Assembly: GCA_934141145.1 (NCBI GenBank)
Contig: CAKPCA010000005.1
Location: 1 to 64,000 of the forward strand
DNA: 64,000 nt
Direction of reading: 5' to 3'
Source: an uncultured Bacilli bacterium
GTDB taxonomy: Bacteria; Bacillota_I; Bacilli_A; RF39; UBA660
The position numbers and the translations under genes were made by a program. This document shows, piece by piece, positions 26,457 to 36,666 of the stretch (positions are counted from its first letter, which is position 1; each line of letters starts with the position of its first letter). The notes below the pieces were generated by a model that saw nothing but the letters and a program-made list of their open reading frames with translations, was not told the DNA's origin and searched no databases.

Positions 26457-27477
26457 ATTTTATAAACATTGAATCACCAAATGAAAAGAATCTATATTTG
26501 TTTTTAACTGCCTCATTATATGCATTCATTATTTTTTCTTTACCAGCAAAAGTACTTACAAGCATAACAAGTGTTGATTTTGGTAAATGGAAATTTGTAA
26601 TTAATGCGTCAATTCCTTTAAATTCAAACCCAGGATATATAAATATTTCTGTCCATCCAGAGCATGCTTTAAATTCACTATACAAATTCATTATTGTTTC
26701 TAGTGTTCTTGTTGATGTTGTACCAACTGCAATTATTCTTCTTCCTTCTTTTTTTGCTTTATTAAGATTTTCTGCAGTTTCTTTACTCATCATATAAAAT
26801 TCACTATGCATTTTATGTTTAGTTACATCTTCTACTTGTACAGGTCTAAATGTACCAAGTCCAACATGAAGAGTAACTTCTTCTATATCAATACCTTTTT
26901 CTTTTATTTTTTCAAGTAATTCTTTTGTAAAATGAAGACCTGCGGTAGGTGCTGCTGCACTACCTTCTTCTTTAGCATATACTGTTTGATATCTATTTTT
27001 ATCTTCTAATTTTTCATGTATATAAGGTGGAAGTGGCATTTCTCCTAATCTATCCAATATTTCTAAAAGTATTCCATCATATATAAATTTAAAATGTCTA
27101 ATACCATCATCTAATACTTTAGTGCATTCTACTTTTAAATCATCAGAGAATTTAATAATAGTTCCTTCTTTTACTCTTTTTGCTGGTTTACATAAGCATT
27201 CCCACTCATCAGAACCAAGATCTTTTAACATAAGTACTTCAATAACTGCACCTGTTTCTTCTTTAGTACCGATTATTCTAGCAGGTATTACTTTTGTATT
27301 ATTTATAACAAGTACATCACCTTTATTTAAGTAATTTATTATGTGATCAAATCTTTCATGGGTAATTTCACCAGTTTTTTTATCAAGCACTAAAAGTTTA
27401 GAGTGATCTCTTTCCTTTATTGGAGTTTGCGCAATTAATTCTTCTGGTAAATAATAATCAAAATCATCTGTTTTCAT
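26455..27477 (-). CDS. queA: S-adenosylmethionine:tRNA ribosyltransferase-isomerase
   Basis: Builds epoxyqueuosine on preQ1-modified tRNA by transferring the ribosyl part of SAM. A 340-residue protein with the family's N-terminal [21 protein letters not shown], the [10 protein letters not shown] active-site segment, [18 protein letters not shown] with HKMHSEFY, and the late [21 protein letters not shown] ribosome-binding site. It belongs with tgt (24787) to the queuosine pathway. Confidence 0.96.
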   Translation of the reverse strand: MKTDDFDYYLPEELIAQTPIKERDHSKLLVLDKKTGEITHERFDHIINYLNKGDVLVINNTKVIPARIIGTKEETGAVIEVLMLKDLGSDEWECLCKPAKRVKEGTIIKFSDDLKVECTKVLDDGIRHFKFIYDGILLEILDRLGEMPLPPYIHEKLEDKNRYQTVYAKEEGSAAAPTAGLHFTKELLEKIKEKGIDIEEVTLHVGLGTFRPVQVEDVTKHKMHSEFYMMSKETAENLNKAKKEGRRIIAVGTTSTRTLETIMNLYSEFKACSGWTEIFIYPGFEFKGIDALITNFHLPKSTLVMLVSTFAGKEKIMNAYNEAVKNKYRFFSFGDSMFIK

Positions 27478-27544
27478 ATAAATTTCCTCCTAGTTTTGAA
27501 ACCTTAAATATTATAACACATATTAGAATTTCCTAATAAAACTC

Positions 27545-28549
27545 TTAATCAAACATACTTTTTTGGTAATCTATTCCTAAATGTTTATATGCTTTTTCTG
27601 TTACTACTCTTCCTCTATTAGTTCTTTTTAAAAATCCATTTTGAAGAAGATATGGTTCATATACATCTTCAATAGTAGATACTTCTTCACCAATAGATGC
27701 GGCTAGTGCATCTATACCAACAGGACCACCATTAAATTTATATATAATTGATTTTAATAAATTATGATCAGTATCATCAAGTCCTTCTGAATCTACTTTT
27801 AATTTATCAAGTGCAGTTTTAGTAATATCTATATCAATATTCCCATTGCCATTTACTAAAGCAAAATCTCTAACTCTTTTTAAAAGTCTATTTGCTATTC
27901 TTGGTGTACCTCTTGATCTTTTTGCAAGCTCTATTGCTGCTGCATCATCTATTTCTACTTCAAATACATCCGATGTTCTTTTTATTATATTACATAAATC
28001 TTCTACATTATAATATTCAAGTTTTGATATAATACCAAACCTATCTCTTAAAGGAGATGTCAAATCTCCAACTCTAGTAGTTGCACCTACAAGTGTAAAT
28101 GGTGGTAAATCTATTTTTATACTTCTTGATGAACCATCATTTCCTATAATTATATCCAAAGTAAAATCTTCCATAGCAGAATAAAGTACCTCTTCCACTA
28201 CTCTTGGCATTCTATGAATTTCATCTATAAAAAGTACATCACCAGGTTCTAAAGATGATAAAAGAGCGGCTAAATCACCAGTTTTTTCAATAGCAGGACC
28301 ACTTGATGTTTTTATATTACTTCCAAGTTCATTTGCTATTATATAAGCTAGTGTTGTTTTACCAAGTCCTGGAGGTCCATATAAAAGAGTATGATCAAGT
28401 GATTCATCTCTTAATTTAGCAGCTTTTATAAATACACCAATATTTTCTTTAACATCATTTTGACCTATGTATTCTTTTAAATACTTGGGTCTTAATGAAA
28501 GTTCAAAATCATCCTCATTTTGTTTTTCTTCATCTAATATTCTATTCAT
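27545..28549 (-). CDS. ruvB: Holliday junction branch-migration helicase subunit RuvB
   Basis: A 334-residue AAA+ ATPase that, with RuvA, migrates Holliday junctions. It starts with the RuvB N-terminal [19 protein letters not shown]. Walker A is GPPGLGKTT (about residue 59), Walker B is FIDEIHRM, and sensor 1 is LVGATTR. The C-terminal winged helix carries [16 protein letters not shown] and [14 protein letters not shown]. It directly follows ruvA (11-base gap), the normal order. Confidence 0.97.
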   Translation of the reverse strand: MNRILDEEKQNEDDFELSLRPKYLKEYIGQNDVKENIGVFIKAAKLRDESLDHTLLYGPPGLGKTTLAYIIANELGSNIKTSSGPAIEKTGDLAALLSSLEPGDVLFIDEIHRMPRVVEEVLYSAMEDFTLDIIIGNDGSSRSIKIDLPPFTLVGATTRVGDLTSPLRDRFGIISKLEYYNVEDLCNIIKRTSDVFEVEIDDAAAIELAKRSRGTPRIANRLLKRVRDFALVNGNGNIDIDITKTALDKLKVDSEGLDDTDHNLLKSIIYKFNGGPVGIDALAASIGEEVSTIEDVYEPYLLQNGFLKRTNRGRVVTEKAYKHLGIDYQKSMFD

Positions 28550-28560
28550 AGTTAACCCCC

Positions 28561-29112
28561 TTATTTAAGCAATAACTTTAATGCTTCTTTTATCTTTTCT
28601 TCTATTGAAAGATTACTTGGTACACTTTTTATAACCTTATTTATATCTTGAGATTTATAACCAAGAGCCTTTAATGCTTCTACTAACTCATCACTAGATT
28701 CCTGAACATTATTTTCTTTACTCACTAATTTACCTTTTAAATCAAGTATTATTTGACGCGCTACTTTATCCCCTATTTTTGGAAATTTCTTTAAATATAA
28801 AATATTTTCTCTTTCTATTGCATCAATTATTCCATCTAAAGATGATGCGGCAAGCATAGGTAAAGCCATTTTAGGACCCAATCCTTTTACATTAATTAAT
28901 TTTAAGAAGAAATCTCGCTCTTCTTTAGTTTTAAAACCAAATAAACTATCCTCATCTTCTCTAATATGTTCATATAAATATACTCTATATTCTTCATTAA
29001 TTCTATATGAATAAGGATCTGGTACATATATTTTATAACCTATATTATTTACAAGAATTACTATATATCCTGATTCAATACTATCTATTATTCCATTCAT
29101 AAACTCGAACAT
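28561..29112 (-). CDS. ruvA: Holliday junction branch-migration subunit RuvA
   Basis: A 183-residue DNA-binding partner of RuvB. The N-terminal OB fold contains [12 protein letters not shown]. Two helix-hairpin-helix motifs follow ([35 protein letters not shown]), and domain III is at the end ([17 protein letters not shown]). Usual length, no internal damage. A terminator before it separates the ruvAB transcript from obgE. Confidence 0.96.
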   Translation of the reverse strand: MFEFMNGIIDSIESGYIVILVNNIGYKIYVPDPYSYRINEEYRVYLYEHIREDEDSLFGFKTKEERDFFLKLINVKGLGPKMALPMLAASSLDGIIDAIERENILYLKKFPKIGDKVARQIILDLKGKLVSKENNVQESSDELVEALKALGYKSQDINKVIKSVPSNLSIEEKIKEALKLLLK

Positions 29113-29169
29113 ATGTTATCACCAATATCATTATATCATAAATAAAATACTAATAAAAGAGTAAAAGAA

Positions 29170-29192
29170 AAAAGAAACAAATTATTTCTTTT
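29170..29192 (-). terminator. Probable terminator after obgE
   Basis: An 8-bp A/T-rich stem (29170-29177 with 29185-29192) followed by a T/C-rich tract on the minus strand, right after the stop codon. Moderate strength. Confidence 0.55.
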
Positions 29193-30459
29193 ATTCTCTA
29201 AATTCAAATTCATAGTCTAATATTCTAACATAATTGCCTTCTTGAATTCCCATTTCTCTTAAGCGATCATCTACGCCCATTTTTCTTAATTTATTTGCAA
29301 ATCTTCTTGCACCTTCATCAGTAAACTTAGTCATTTTTAATAATTTTTCTATCTTTTCGCCAGTTACAACATAAACATCATTGTCTTTATAAACTTCAAA
29401 TGTTGGTTCTTCTTTAAATTTATATAATACATGACTTTCAAAATTATCTTCACTATATAAAGGTTCTTCACTAGTTTCATCTAACTTATTTGCTATTTCT
29501 ATTAAAGCATCATCAATACCTTCATTATTTAATGCAGAAATAGGAAATACTTTTTCTTTTACTTTTTTCTTAAATTCTTCTAAGTTCTCTTTAGCACCAT
29601 CCATATCCATTTTATTTGCAATTATTACTTGTGGTTTTTCAAGTAATTTAGGATTAAACTCTTCTAGTTCTTTATTTATAAGTACATAATCATCATATGG
29701 ATTTCTTCCTTCTGTAGAACCCATATCTATAATATGAGCAATAACTCTTGTTCTTTCTATATGTCTTAAAAATTTATCACCAAGTCCTTCGCCTAAAGAT
29801 GCACCTTTTATAAGACCAGGTAAATCTGCTGCTACAAATACTCTTCCATCTTTTGTCTTAACAACACCTAAATTTGGTGATAAAGTTGTAAAATGATATT
29901 CTGCTATTTTAGGTTTTGCCTTTGATATCTTAGATATTAAAGTACTCTTACCAACACTTGGCATACCAACAAATCCAACATCCGCTAAAAGTTTAAGTTC
30001 AACTTTTAGTCTTCTTTCTTCACCAGGTTCACCATTTTCTGAAAAATTAGGTGCTGGATTATTATGTGTTGCAAAGGCAGTATTACCTCTTCCACCTCTT
30101 CCACCTTTAGCAATTACAACTTCATCATTTGGTTTAGTTAAATCTGCTAAAATTAATCCAGTATCCATATCAGTTACTGTAGTTCCTTGAGGAACTTTAA
30201 TAATAACATCTTCGGCATTTTTACCATTTTTATTACTACCAAGACCATTTTCTCCTTTAGGTGCCTTTATTAATTTTTTATATCTTAAATCTAATAATGT
30301 TTTAAGACCCAAATCAACTTTAAAAATAATACTAGCGCCTTTACCACCATTACCTCCAGCAGGACCCCCCATAGGTACATATTTTTCTCTTCTAAAAGCA
30401 GTACAACCATCTCCACCATTACCAGCTTTAACATTAATTATAACCTCATCTACAAACAT
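29191..30459 (-). CDS. obgE: GTPase Obg (CgtA)
   Basis: A 422-residue essential ribosome-associated GTPase. The N-terminal Obg domain (1-158) is glycine-rich with FRREKYVPMGGPAGGNGGKG. The G domain has G1 GMPSVGKST, G3 DLPGLI and G4 NKMD. The C-terminal OCT domain (about 345-422), found in Gram-positive Obg, is present (EPTFEVYKDNDVYVVTGEKI). Only 17 bases separate it from trmB upstream. Confidence 0.97.
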   Translation of the reverse strand: MFVDEVIINVKAGNGGDGCTAFRREKYVPMGGPAGGNGGKGASIIFKVDLGLKTLLDLRYKKLIKAPKGENGLGSNKNGKNAEDVIIKVPQGTTVTDMDTGLILADLTKPNDEVVIAKGGRGGRGNTAFATHNNPAPNFSENGEPGEERRLKVELKLLADVGFVGMPSVGKSTLISKISKAKPKIAEYHFTTLSPNLGVVKTKDGRVFVAADLPGLIKGASLGEGLGDKFLRHIERTRVIAHIIDMGSTEGRNPYDDYVLINKELEEFNPKLLEKPQVIIANKMDMDGAKENLEEFKKKVKEKVFPISALNNEGIDDALIEIANKLDETSEEPLYSEDNFESHVLYKFKEEPTFEVYKDNDVYVVTGEKIEKLLKMTKFTDEGARRFANKLRKMGVDDRLREMGIQEGNYVRILDYEFEFRE

Positions 30460-30476
30460 ATAAATACCTCCTTTCT

Positions 30477-31115
30477 TTAATTTTTAAATGATGCGTCTAA
30501 ATAATAAACAACTCTATGTTCTTTAAAATATTGTTTCTCAAAATCAGTCATTATATTTTCTATTTTTCTTTCATCTTTATGTAAATCTAAACTTACTTTA
30601 TCAAATGTATACCAATAAGCACTTAAACTTTCAAGTGCAGAAGAAAACAATATTTTATTATCTGTCTTTAAAATTATGTGTTTATTTTTCTTAAATATTC
30701 TATCATAAAGTCTTAAATAACTTTCATGAGTAAATCTTTTTCTTTCATCTTGTTTTTTAGGCCAAGGTTCTGAAAATGTCAAATAAATTGTATCGATTTC
30801 TTTTCCAAAATAATTAATTATATTTTTAGCATCTGCACAAATCATTCTTAAATTACTTATTTTTTGATTTCTAGTATTATTAATAGCAGTTGCTGTTTGG
30901 GATTTATCAAGTTCAAGACCAATATAATTAATATTAGGATGAGTTTTTGCCATTTCAATAATAAAACTACCTCTACCCATACCAAGTTCTAAACATATAG
31001 GATTATTATTACCAAATACTTCTTTCCATTTACCTTTATAATTTTCTGGATTCTTAATAAGAATTTTACTATTTTCTAATATATTACCAGCATTTTTTAC
31101 AATATTATAGCGCAT
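30477..31115 (-). CDS. trmB: tRNA (guanine-N7-)-methyltransferase
   Basis: A 212-residue SAM-dependent enzyme that makes m7G46 in tRNA variable loops. SAM-binding motif I is LELGMGRGSFI, followed by NYIGLELDKS. The TrmB signature reads YLTFSEPWPKKQDERKRF (usual form F-x-D-P-W-P-K; here the aspartate of F-P-D is glutamate). Later come ILKTDN and a Y-F-x-x-H-R-V-V-Y end. Cotranscribed with obgE. Confidence 0.93.
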   Translation of the reverse strand: MRYNIVKNAGNILENSKILIKNPENYKGKWKEVFGNNNPICLELGMGRGSFIIEMAKTHPNINYIGLELDKSQTATAINNTRNQKISNLRMICADAKNIINYFGKEIDTIYLTFSEPWPKKQDERKRFTHESYLRLYDRIFKKNKHIILKTDNKILFSSALESLSAYWYTFDKVSLDLHKDERKIENIMTDFEKQYFKEHRVVYYLDASFKN

Positions 31116-31173
31116 TAAAAATCACCTCTAAGAAAGATTTTACCATAAATTTAATAAAAAAACTAGTAAAATA

Positions 31174-31201
31174 AAATGATGATTATTTTTGATCATCATT
31201 T
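31174..31201 (-). terminator. Intrinsic terminator after the 206-residue hypothetical gene
   Basis: A 10-bp perfect stem (31174-31183 with 31192-31201) followed by TTATTTTACT on the minus strand. Confidence 0.7.
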
Positions 31202-31803
31202 GGTTTTGTTAAAGTCTTAACTTTACACTTTTTTTCCATATCATATATTATATTATCTACTGAAGCAATAGAGTATGCTTTATTTATAATTTCGTTGAAA
31301 GCATCGTCAAATTTTTCGTGTGCTATTTTAACATAATTTTTTAACTTGTCTTCTAAATCTTGATTCATTTGTTCAAAATATAATAATTTAAATTCATCAC
31401 TAACTTTTAAAATTCTTGAATCATCATCTATATCTATATATAGTCCAACTTTTCTATATTTTTGAAATTTTTCTTGAAAAAATTCAAGTTCTTTTAATTC
31501 ATCGTTGCAAATAGTTGAAAAAGCTGGGTTAAGTAAAAAAGGAATACCTGTTGATACTTCTATAACAATATCTTCATCAATTTTTTTTAATAATAATATG
31601 TATCTTTGACTTTTATAATCAGATAAATTTCTTGTATAAGTATATGATGACCTATTAGAATGATCTGAATATAATGACCAGTCAGTGTAAGTTGGAAAAA
31701 GATAACTAACACTTGTGATTATTCCAAAATATTCACCAACTTCTGGTTCTCCCTCAAAAAGACTTAATTTTTTATATGTTTTATCTGCTTCTTTATTTGT
31801 CAT
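31183..31803 (-). CDS. Hypothetical cytoplasmic protein
   Basis: I do not recognise this 206-residue protein. It has no signal or membrane segment. A beta-rich first half (EPEVGEYFGIITSVSYLFPT, then RYILLLKKIDEDIVIEVSTG) is followed by a helical second half (ELEFFQEKFQKYRKVGLYID, then QMNQDLEDKLKNYVKIAHEK). Its own promoter and terminator make it a single-gene insert between rpmA and trmB, which in many Bacillota are near neighbours. Confidence 0.72.
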   Translation of the reverse strand: MTNKEADKTYKKLSLFEGEPEVGEYFGIITSVSYLFPTYTDWSLYSDHSNRSSYTYTRNLSDYKSQRYILLLKKIDEDIVIEVSTGIPFLLNPAFSTICNDELKELEFFQEKFQKYRKVGLYIDIDDDSRILKVSDEFKLLYFEQMNQDLEDKLKNYVKIAHEKFDDAFNEIINKAYSIASVDNIIYDMEKKCKVKTLTKPNDDQK

Positions 31804-31822
31804 AAAAACCCTCCTTGAATAT

Positions 31823-31850
31823 ATTATAACAAATTATAAAAATATCTCAA
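31823..31850 (-). promoter_or_regulatory. Promoter of the 206-residue hypothetical gene
   Basis: TTGAGA (31845-31850), 16-base spacer, TATAAT (31823-31828), minus strand. Confidence 0.7.
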
Positions 31851-31856
31851 TAAAAA

Positions 31857-31878
31857 AATATCATCATAAGATGATATT
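31857..31878 (-). terminator. Intrinsic terminator after rpmA
   Basis: A 9-bp stem (31857-31865 with 31870-31878, loop of 4) followed by seven T on the minus strand. It ends the rplU-prp-rpmA operon. Confidence 0.8.
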
Positions 31879-32164
31879 ATTTTTCTTCGTATACACTAAC
31901 TTGTTTTTTGTCTCTACCTTTACGTTCAAATTTAACGTATCCAGTAATTTTTGCAAATAAAGTATGATCTACACCCATACCAACATTTTTACCTGGATAA
32001 ATTTTTGTTCCTCTTTGACGATAGATAATTGATCCAGCACTTATTAGTTCACCATCTGCAGCTTTAGCACCTAATCTTCTACCAGCACTATCACGTCCGT
32101 TATGAGTTGAACCTTGAGCTTTAACGTGGGCAAATCTTTGTATATTTAAAACCATTTTTTCCAT
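31877..32164 (-). CDS. rpmA: 50S ribosomal protein L27 with cleavable N-terminal extension
   Basis: A 95-residue L27. The mature part begins [20 protein letters not shown]. Before it stands the extension VLNIQRFA, the Bacillota form of the L27 propeptide that Prp cleaves after F-A. The gene is third in the rplU-prp-rpmA operon. A start at the first ATG gives MEKMVLN; the ATG three codons later (MVLN) is an equally possible start. Confidence 0.97.
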   Translation of the reverse strand: MEKMVLNIQRFAHVKAQGSTHNGRDSAGRRLGAKAADGELISAGSIIYRQRGTKIYPGKNVGMGVDHTLFAKITGYVKFERKGRDKKQVSVYEEK

Positions 32165-32170
32165 GTTAGA

Positions 32171-32464
32171 TTACCTCCTTATAATTTTTATATAGTCTTT
32201 ATAATCATTTTGAAGTTCTTCTAAAAGACAAATCATATTATTAATAAGTTTCTTTGTTATTTCATCATCTTTTAATACTTCAATAATCATTTTGTCATTA
32301 CTATCTTCATATAAAATAGATTCAGGATCAATATCAATAAGTGCATTAATTGTAGTTATAACAATAGAACTAACTGATGCACATAAAATATCTTTTCCAT
32401 AGTCATCATAACCAGAATGACCTTTTATTTCTATCTTATCATTTTTAACTTCTACTTTAATCAT
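32171..32464 (-). CDS. prp: Ribosomal-processing cysteine protease Prp
   Basis: A 97-residue protease (YsxB family) that removes the N-terminal extension of L27. It has the catalytic G-H-S-G...C pattern: GHSGYDDYGKDILCASVSS, with His and Cys in their family positions. It sits between rplU and rpmA, the standard place. The matching cleavage site on L27 is present next door. Confidence 0.95.
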   Translation of the reverse strand: MIKVEVKNDKIEIKGHSGYDDYGKDILCASVSSIVITTINALIDIDPESILYEDSNDKMIIEVLKDDEITKKLINNMICLLEELQNDYKDYIKIIRR

Positions 32465-32475
32465 ATTCTTACCAA

Positions 32476-32772
32476 CTATTTAATAGATTTGATAACAACT
32501 TTTGTGTATGGTTGTCTGTGACCTTGAGTTTTGTGATAATTCTTTTTAGAGTTGTATTTAAATATAACAACTTTCTTTTGTTTACCTTGTTTAACAATTT
32601 CACCAACAACTTTTACATTAGTTAAATATGGATGACCTAATTTACCATCAGCATAAACTACTTTATCAAATACTATTTCACTTCCAGCTTCGCCATCTAA
32701 TTTTTCAACAAAAATTTCTGTTCCTTCTTTAACAATGTATTGTTTTCCACCAGTTTCGATAATTGCTTTCAC
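32476..32772 (-). CDS. rplU: 50S ribosomal protein L21
   Basis: A 98-residue L21 (KAIIETGGKQYIVKEG at the start; KNYHKTQGHRQPYTKVVI at the end). An in-frame ATG at 32790 contains the ribosome-binding site AAGGAGG within its own first codons. The GTG at 32772, eight bases after that site, gives the family's usual start and is preferred. Preceded by an L21 leader and a strong promoter. Confidence 0.96.
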   Translation of the reverse strand: MKAIIETGGKQYIVKEGTEIFVEKLDGEAGSEIVFDKVVYADGKLGHPYLTNVKVVGEIVKQGKQKKVVIFKYNSKKNYHKTQGHRQPYTKVVIKSIK

Positions 32773-32796
32773 TATAGTTACCTCCTTCATAAAAAA

Positions 32797-32872
32797 TTCT
32801 AAGACTCGCCATTAAGGTACTTAAATAAGTTTTAACCTTTTCAGTGCGGTTGTAGAGCCAAGAGGCTTTACA
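32797..32872 (-). ncRNA. L21 leader (autoregulatory 5' UTR of the rplU operon)
   Basis: Between the promoter and rplU the minus-strand RNA has an AGCC-UCUU-GGCU hairpin, the conserved stretch CUACAACCGCACUGAAAAGGU, and a second pairing AAGGU...ACCUU followed by AAUGGCGAGUC. This matches my recollection of the Bacillota L21 leader, which controls rplU-prp-rpmA. No strong terminator is seen in it, so control may be at translation. Confidence 0.7.
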
Positions 32873-32881
32873 AACATTAAA

Positions 32882-32911
32882 ATTTTATCATATTTATATG
32901 TTAATTGTCAA
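32882..32911 (-). promoter_or_regulatory. Promoter of rplU-prp-rpmA
   Basis: TTGACA (32906-32911), 18-base spacer, TAAAAT (32882-32887) with an extended TGA, minus strand. Confidence 0.8.
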
Positions 32912-32945
32912 TAGTTAACAAAATAAAGATCTACTAAGTAGACCT

Positions 32946-35900
32946 TTATTTTAACTTTTTATTAATAATTATAAGACCAATTATTATAAATAATAAACCT
33001 ATAATTATTAAACTATATTTTATAATATTTTGCCCAGTTTGTATGCTAATTACAAGTTCTGAATTTGCATTATTTAACTTTATATTGGGAATAGTAGGCT
33101 TTTTATTAGTTATTATAAATTCTCCCTTTACATCTCCTGTATTTGTTACAAAAAATGTTGCTACATTTATTGAAGCCTTTGGAAGTTCATAACCGTCTGG
33201 GGCTTTTGTTTCTAATATTCTATATTGACCCTCTGTTAATAAGTATATAGTTGCCTTACCATTTGTAGTTGTTATATCTACATTTTCTGTATTAAAATCT
33301 ATTACATAAACAGATTCTTCTTTTTCTTCCATTTTACTTATTGTTACATCTTCATATACTTTATTTGAATTTAATTTTTGCAATTTATATATAGCTCCAT
33401 CTAATAAATTATTGTATTCATCATATTTATAGAATGTTACTGGAGTATATTTATTTTCTATTTCTATATTAGTAGTTTCTCCATCAACACTTTCAGGTAA
33501 ATATACAAGTGTATATGGATTTTCTGGAAGCTTATAACCTTTTGGTGCTTCTATTTCTTCAAAAATATAATAATTTTCAGTATCTAAATACTCTACTTGA
33601 AGCATTCCTGATTCTATAGTTCCAGCATCACCAGTTTCTTTCCCTATTAGTGAGCAATCTTTTATACATGTTGTTATTATATCTGTATCTTTTTCATTCT
33701 TATATTCATATTCACCATCTCTTATTGTTTTTAATGTTAATACTTCACCATGTAATAAAGCATTATTCTTGATAGATAAATTAACATCATAATTATCTTT
33801 ATTTACTTTATATAATTTAAATCTTGCACCTGATAATAGTAATCCATCTTCCGAATATTTCTTTAATATTATTTTTGATGGTTTATTTTTTATTACTTCA
33901 ATATCTGATTCTGTTGTTGTTTCACTTACTTCAAATGTTGTTTCAGCAGATGATCCAACTGGTAAATCATATCCTTCTGGTGCTTCTGTTTCTATAAGAA
34001 CATAGTTTCCTTTTGGTAAATATCTAAACACTATATAACCATTAGTTAATTTAATAGGTACATCTGTTTTTTCATTTAATTTTGAATATCTATAACTATA
34101 TTCTACATTTCCACTTGCATCAATTATTGGAACTCTTTCAGTAATATATATTCTTTTCCTTGAACCATTAGCATCTAATTTATATAGTTCAAATGTCGTT
34201 TTTTCTTGCTCATCTTTTATTAAATATCCACCTTTTAAATTTCTTTTTTCTATTTTTACTTTAGTTGGAATATTTTCTATTACCTGTGTTATTGATGAAT
34301 CTTTATCATTTGTAGGCTTTTCTTCTTTTATATTATATACTACTTTTGGATGTTCTTCTGGAAGTATAAATCCTTCTGGAGATTTTATTTCCTCTATAGT
34401 ATAACTTGTATTATTTGATAAATGAGTTATTATAAGTTTACCATTATATGTATTTATTTCATTAACAATATTATTTGAATCAACAGGTAAATATCTATAT
34501 ACACCATTGCTTATTTTCTTTAATGATATAATATTTCCACCACTATCTTTAAGTACAAATTTTGCAGTATCAAGTAATTTTTCATTACTATTAATTTTTG
34601 CTATATCATCACTTGTATAATATTTATATATATCAGTCTTTTCAAAATTAATTTTTATAAGTTTATTTATTATAGTTGCTTTTGATGAATCCATTCCTAG
34701 TGCTACACCATTATTGTTTGTAGTTACAGTAAAGTTTTCACTTGCATTATAATAATAGCCAAATACACCTTTTACAAATCCACTATATGAAGTATTAATA
34801 TTACCAAAAATATCTTGCTTTTCACTATTAGTTAAAGCATATTCAACTTCATTTACCTTATAATCTCCAACAGGTAAATACTTTACTACAAATTTTCTAT
34901 TTGTAGTATGTAAAAGTGTTACTGACCCACTTTCACTATACCAATATTCACCATTTCCTTTATCAATAAATTTTAAAGGTATTGTACTATTAGAATTAGT
35001 TATTGTAAATTTTGCTATATCAACGAGTTTAGTTATAGAAGAATCCGTTCCAGCAATATCATCATCAACTGCTTTAGTAAATTCAAATTTTGTCGGATAA
35101 TTTATTAGCCTTTCAGGCCCTGATATATTTGTTGCAAGATTATTTTTATCTGTAGCTTTTATTGTTGCATCTATCATTTTTGTATAACCAGTTGGTATTG
35201 TTGTTTCTCTTATTATATATGTATCCGAACTTGTTACATAACTTAAACAAACCTCACCATTATTTATACTAGTATCAGTAAACACTTCACTTATAGTACC
35301 ATTTGCATTTTCTTTATAACAACCAAAATTATCTCTTGAATCAAATTTTACTAAATTATTTCCTTTGTATATACTAAAACCAGCAGAATTTATTCTTTGA
35401 TGTGTTTCACTATCTTCTTTATAGAATTTTATCTTTAAAGGATTATCACCAAAAGTAAATGTTGCAGAACCATTTATTTCTACTGATTGTTCTTGCATTT
35501 TTTGATAACCTTCAGGAACAGTTGTTTCTTCTATTGTATATATTCCAGGTTGTTTAATTATAACAGAATCACCATTACCGTTTATTATATATGAATCTGT
35601 ATCATTTGACACAGTAAATACTGCACCATCTAATTGATTCCCATTTTCATTATCTTTCTTTTCAATAGAAACTGGGAAACCTTCTGTTTTTACTTGAAAT
35701 AATATAGTCCTTGCAGGTGTTACACTTCCATGAACAACTTTTTGTTGATCATCAGAATAACTAAAAAACTCCCCACCAATCGAAGCTCCCCTAGTACATG
35801 TTATTGTTTCATAATCAGATAAAAAACTCTTTGATTGTACTGCTATATTACTTCCATTTATAATTATTGAAATATCTGAATTACCACTGCTGCAAGAATA

Positions 35901-36653
35901 TTCCGATATATTTGAATCACTTTCTATAGTTTTCTCATATATAGAATTATTATAACTTAAAGTATACTTGTTTTCCTCCGCATTAGTAGAAGTTCCAGTT
36001 GGATTTTGATAATAATAATAAACAAAATCTACTATTGCTCTATATGCATTAGCAAGGCTTGTTGTTTTACCATCAACTCTTTTAAACCAATATGACTCTT
36101 GTCCGTTATATCCATCTGGTTTATAACTATCAAAATTAGTTCTACCTTTAGTTGATACTTCCCAAACTAGCATTTGAGCAGCAGCTCTTAAAACACCTGC
36201 TGACTCATACTCTTGCCAATGATTTTCATAATAATATGATATCAAAGACCAGTATTCTTTCATATAATTAGTTACATTAACAGATTTATGTCCATCATTT
36301 GTTTTATATTTTACAGTTTTAAGGTTATTTGTATCTAGCATTTCGTACTCTAAATTATCAGTTGCAGCTATACCAGGTTCAATACAGAAAACATCTCCAA
36401 TACCCTCTAAATGATATGTATTATTAGCTGCATTTTCTACAGTATCAGAAACAGCTTTTCCAGATGTGCCAGTTATATTCTTATTTGAATTTGTTGTTAA
36501 TTTTGCTGCTTTCACTAAAAAAACATTAGTAGTTAATATAACACCAGAAGAAACAAGAAATAATATTAATACTGATATTGTTATTATTCTACTTTTTTTA
36601 TTTATATCTGTATTAATCCATTTATGTTTTATTTTATTAAATATATTTTTCAT
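32946..36653 (-). CDS. Surface protein with an N-terminal thioester domain and SpaA/Cna-B repeats
   Basis: A 1235-residue surface protein with an N-terminal signal/anchor helix (about 22-50). Residues about 80-230 resemble a thioester adhesin domain: FCIEPG (Cys90) and AAAQMLVWEV (Gln160) are the expected thioester pair, able to bond covalently to host amines. About six or seven SpaA/Cna-B beta domains follow, marked by E-E/T-x-x-P-x-G-Y strands: IEETTVPEGY, RETTIPTGY, IEEIKSPEGF, IETEAPEGY, FEEIEAPKGY, LETKAPDGY. These glutamates usually take part in Lys-Asn isopeptide bonds. The end has a membrane span and basic tail, but the sorting site reads SIQTGQN instead of LPxTG. Second gene of an operon with 36667. 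No sortase is in the window. Confidence 0.88.
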   Translation of the reverse strand: MKNIFNKIKHKWINTDINKKSRIITISVLILFLVSSGVILTTNVFLVKAAKLTTNSNKNITGTSGKAVSDTVENAANNTYHLEGIGDVFCIEPGIAATDNLEYEMLDTNNLKTVKYKTNDGHKSVNVTNYMKEYWSLISYYYENHWQEYESAGVLRAAAQMLVWEVSTKGRTNFDSYKPDGYNGQESYWFKRVDGKTTSLANAYRAIVDFVYYYYQNPTGTSTNAEENKYTLSYNNSIYEKTIESDSNISEYSCSSGNSDISIIINGSNIAVQSKSFLSDYETITCTRGASIGGEFFSYSDDQQKVVHGSVTPARTILFQVKTEGFPVSIEKKDNENGNQLDGAVFTVSNDTDSYIINGNGDSVIIKQPGIYTIEETTVPEGYQKMQEQSVEINGSATFTFGDNPLKIKFYKEDSETHQRINSAGFSIYKGNNLVKFDSRDNFGCYKENANGTISEVFTDTSINNGEVCLSYVTSSDTYIIRETTIPTGYTKMIDATIKATDKNNLATNISGPERLINYPTKFEFTKAVDDDIAGTDSSITKLVDIAKFTITNSNSTIPLKFIDKGNGEYWYSESGSVTLLHTTNRKFVVKYLPVGDYKVNEVEYALTNSEKQDIFGNINTSYSGFVKGVFGYYYNASENFTVTTNNNGVALGMDSSKATIINKLIKINFEKTDIYKYYTSDDIAKINSNEKLLDTAKFVLKDSGGNIISLKKISNGVYRYLPVDSNNIVNEINTYNGKLIITHLSNNTSYTIEEIKSPEGFILPEEHPKVVYNIKEEKPTNDKDSSITQVIENIPTKVKIEKRNLKGGYLIKDEQEKTTFELYKLDANGSRKRIYITERVPIIDASGNVEYSYRYSKLNEKTDVPIKLTNGYIVFRYLPKGNYVLIETEAPEGYDLPVGSSAETTFEVSETTTESDIEVIKNKPSKIILKKYSEDGLLLSGARFKLYKVNKDNYDVNLSIKNNALLHGEVLTLKTIRDGEYEYKNEKDTDIITTCIKDCSLIGKETGDAGTIESGMLQVEYLDTENYYIFEEIEAPKGYKLPENPYTLVYLPESVDGETTNIEIENKYTPVTFYKYDEYNNLLDGAIYKLQKLNSNKVYEDVTISKMEEKEESVYVIDFNTENVDITTTNGKATIYLLTEGQYRILETKAPDGYELPKASINVATFFVTNTGDVKGEFIITNKKPTIPNIKLNNANSELVISIQTGQNIIKYSLIIIGLLFIIIGLIIINKKLK

Positions 36654-36666
36654 TCTTATTTTCTCC

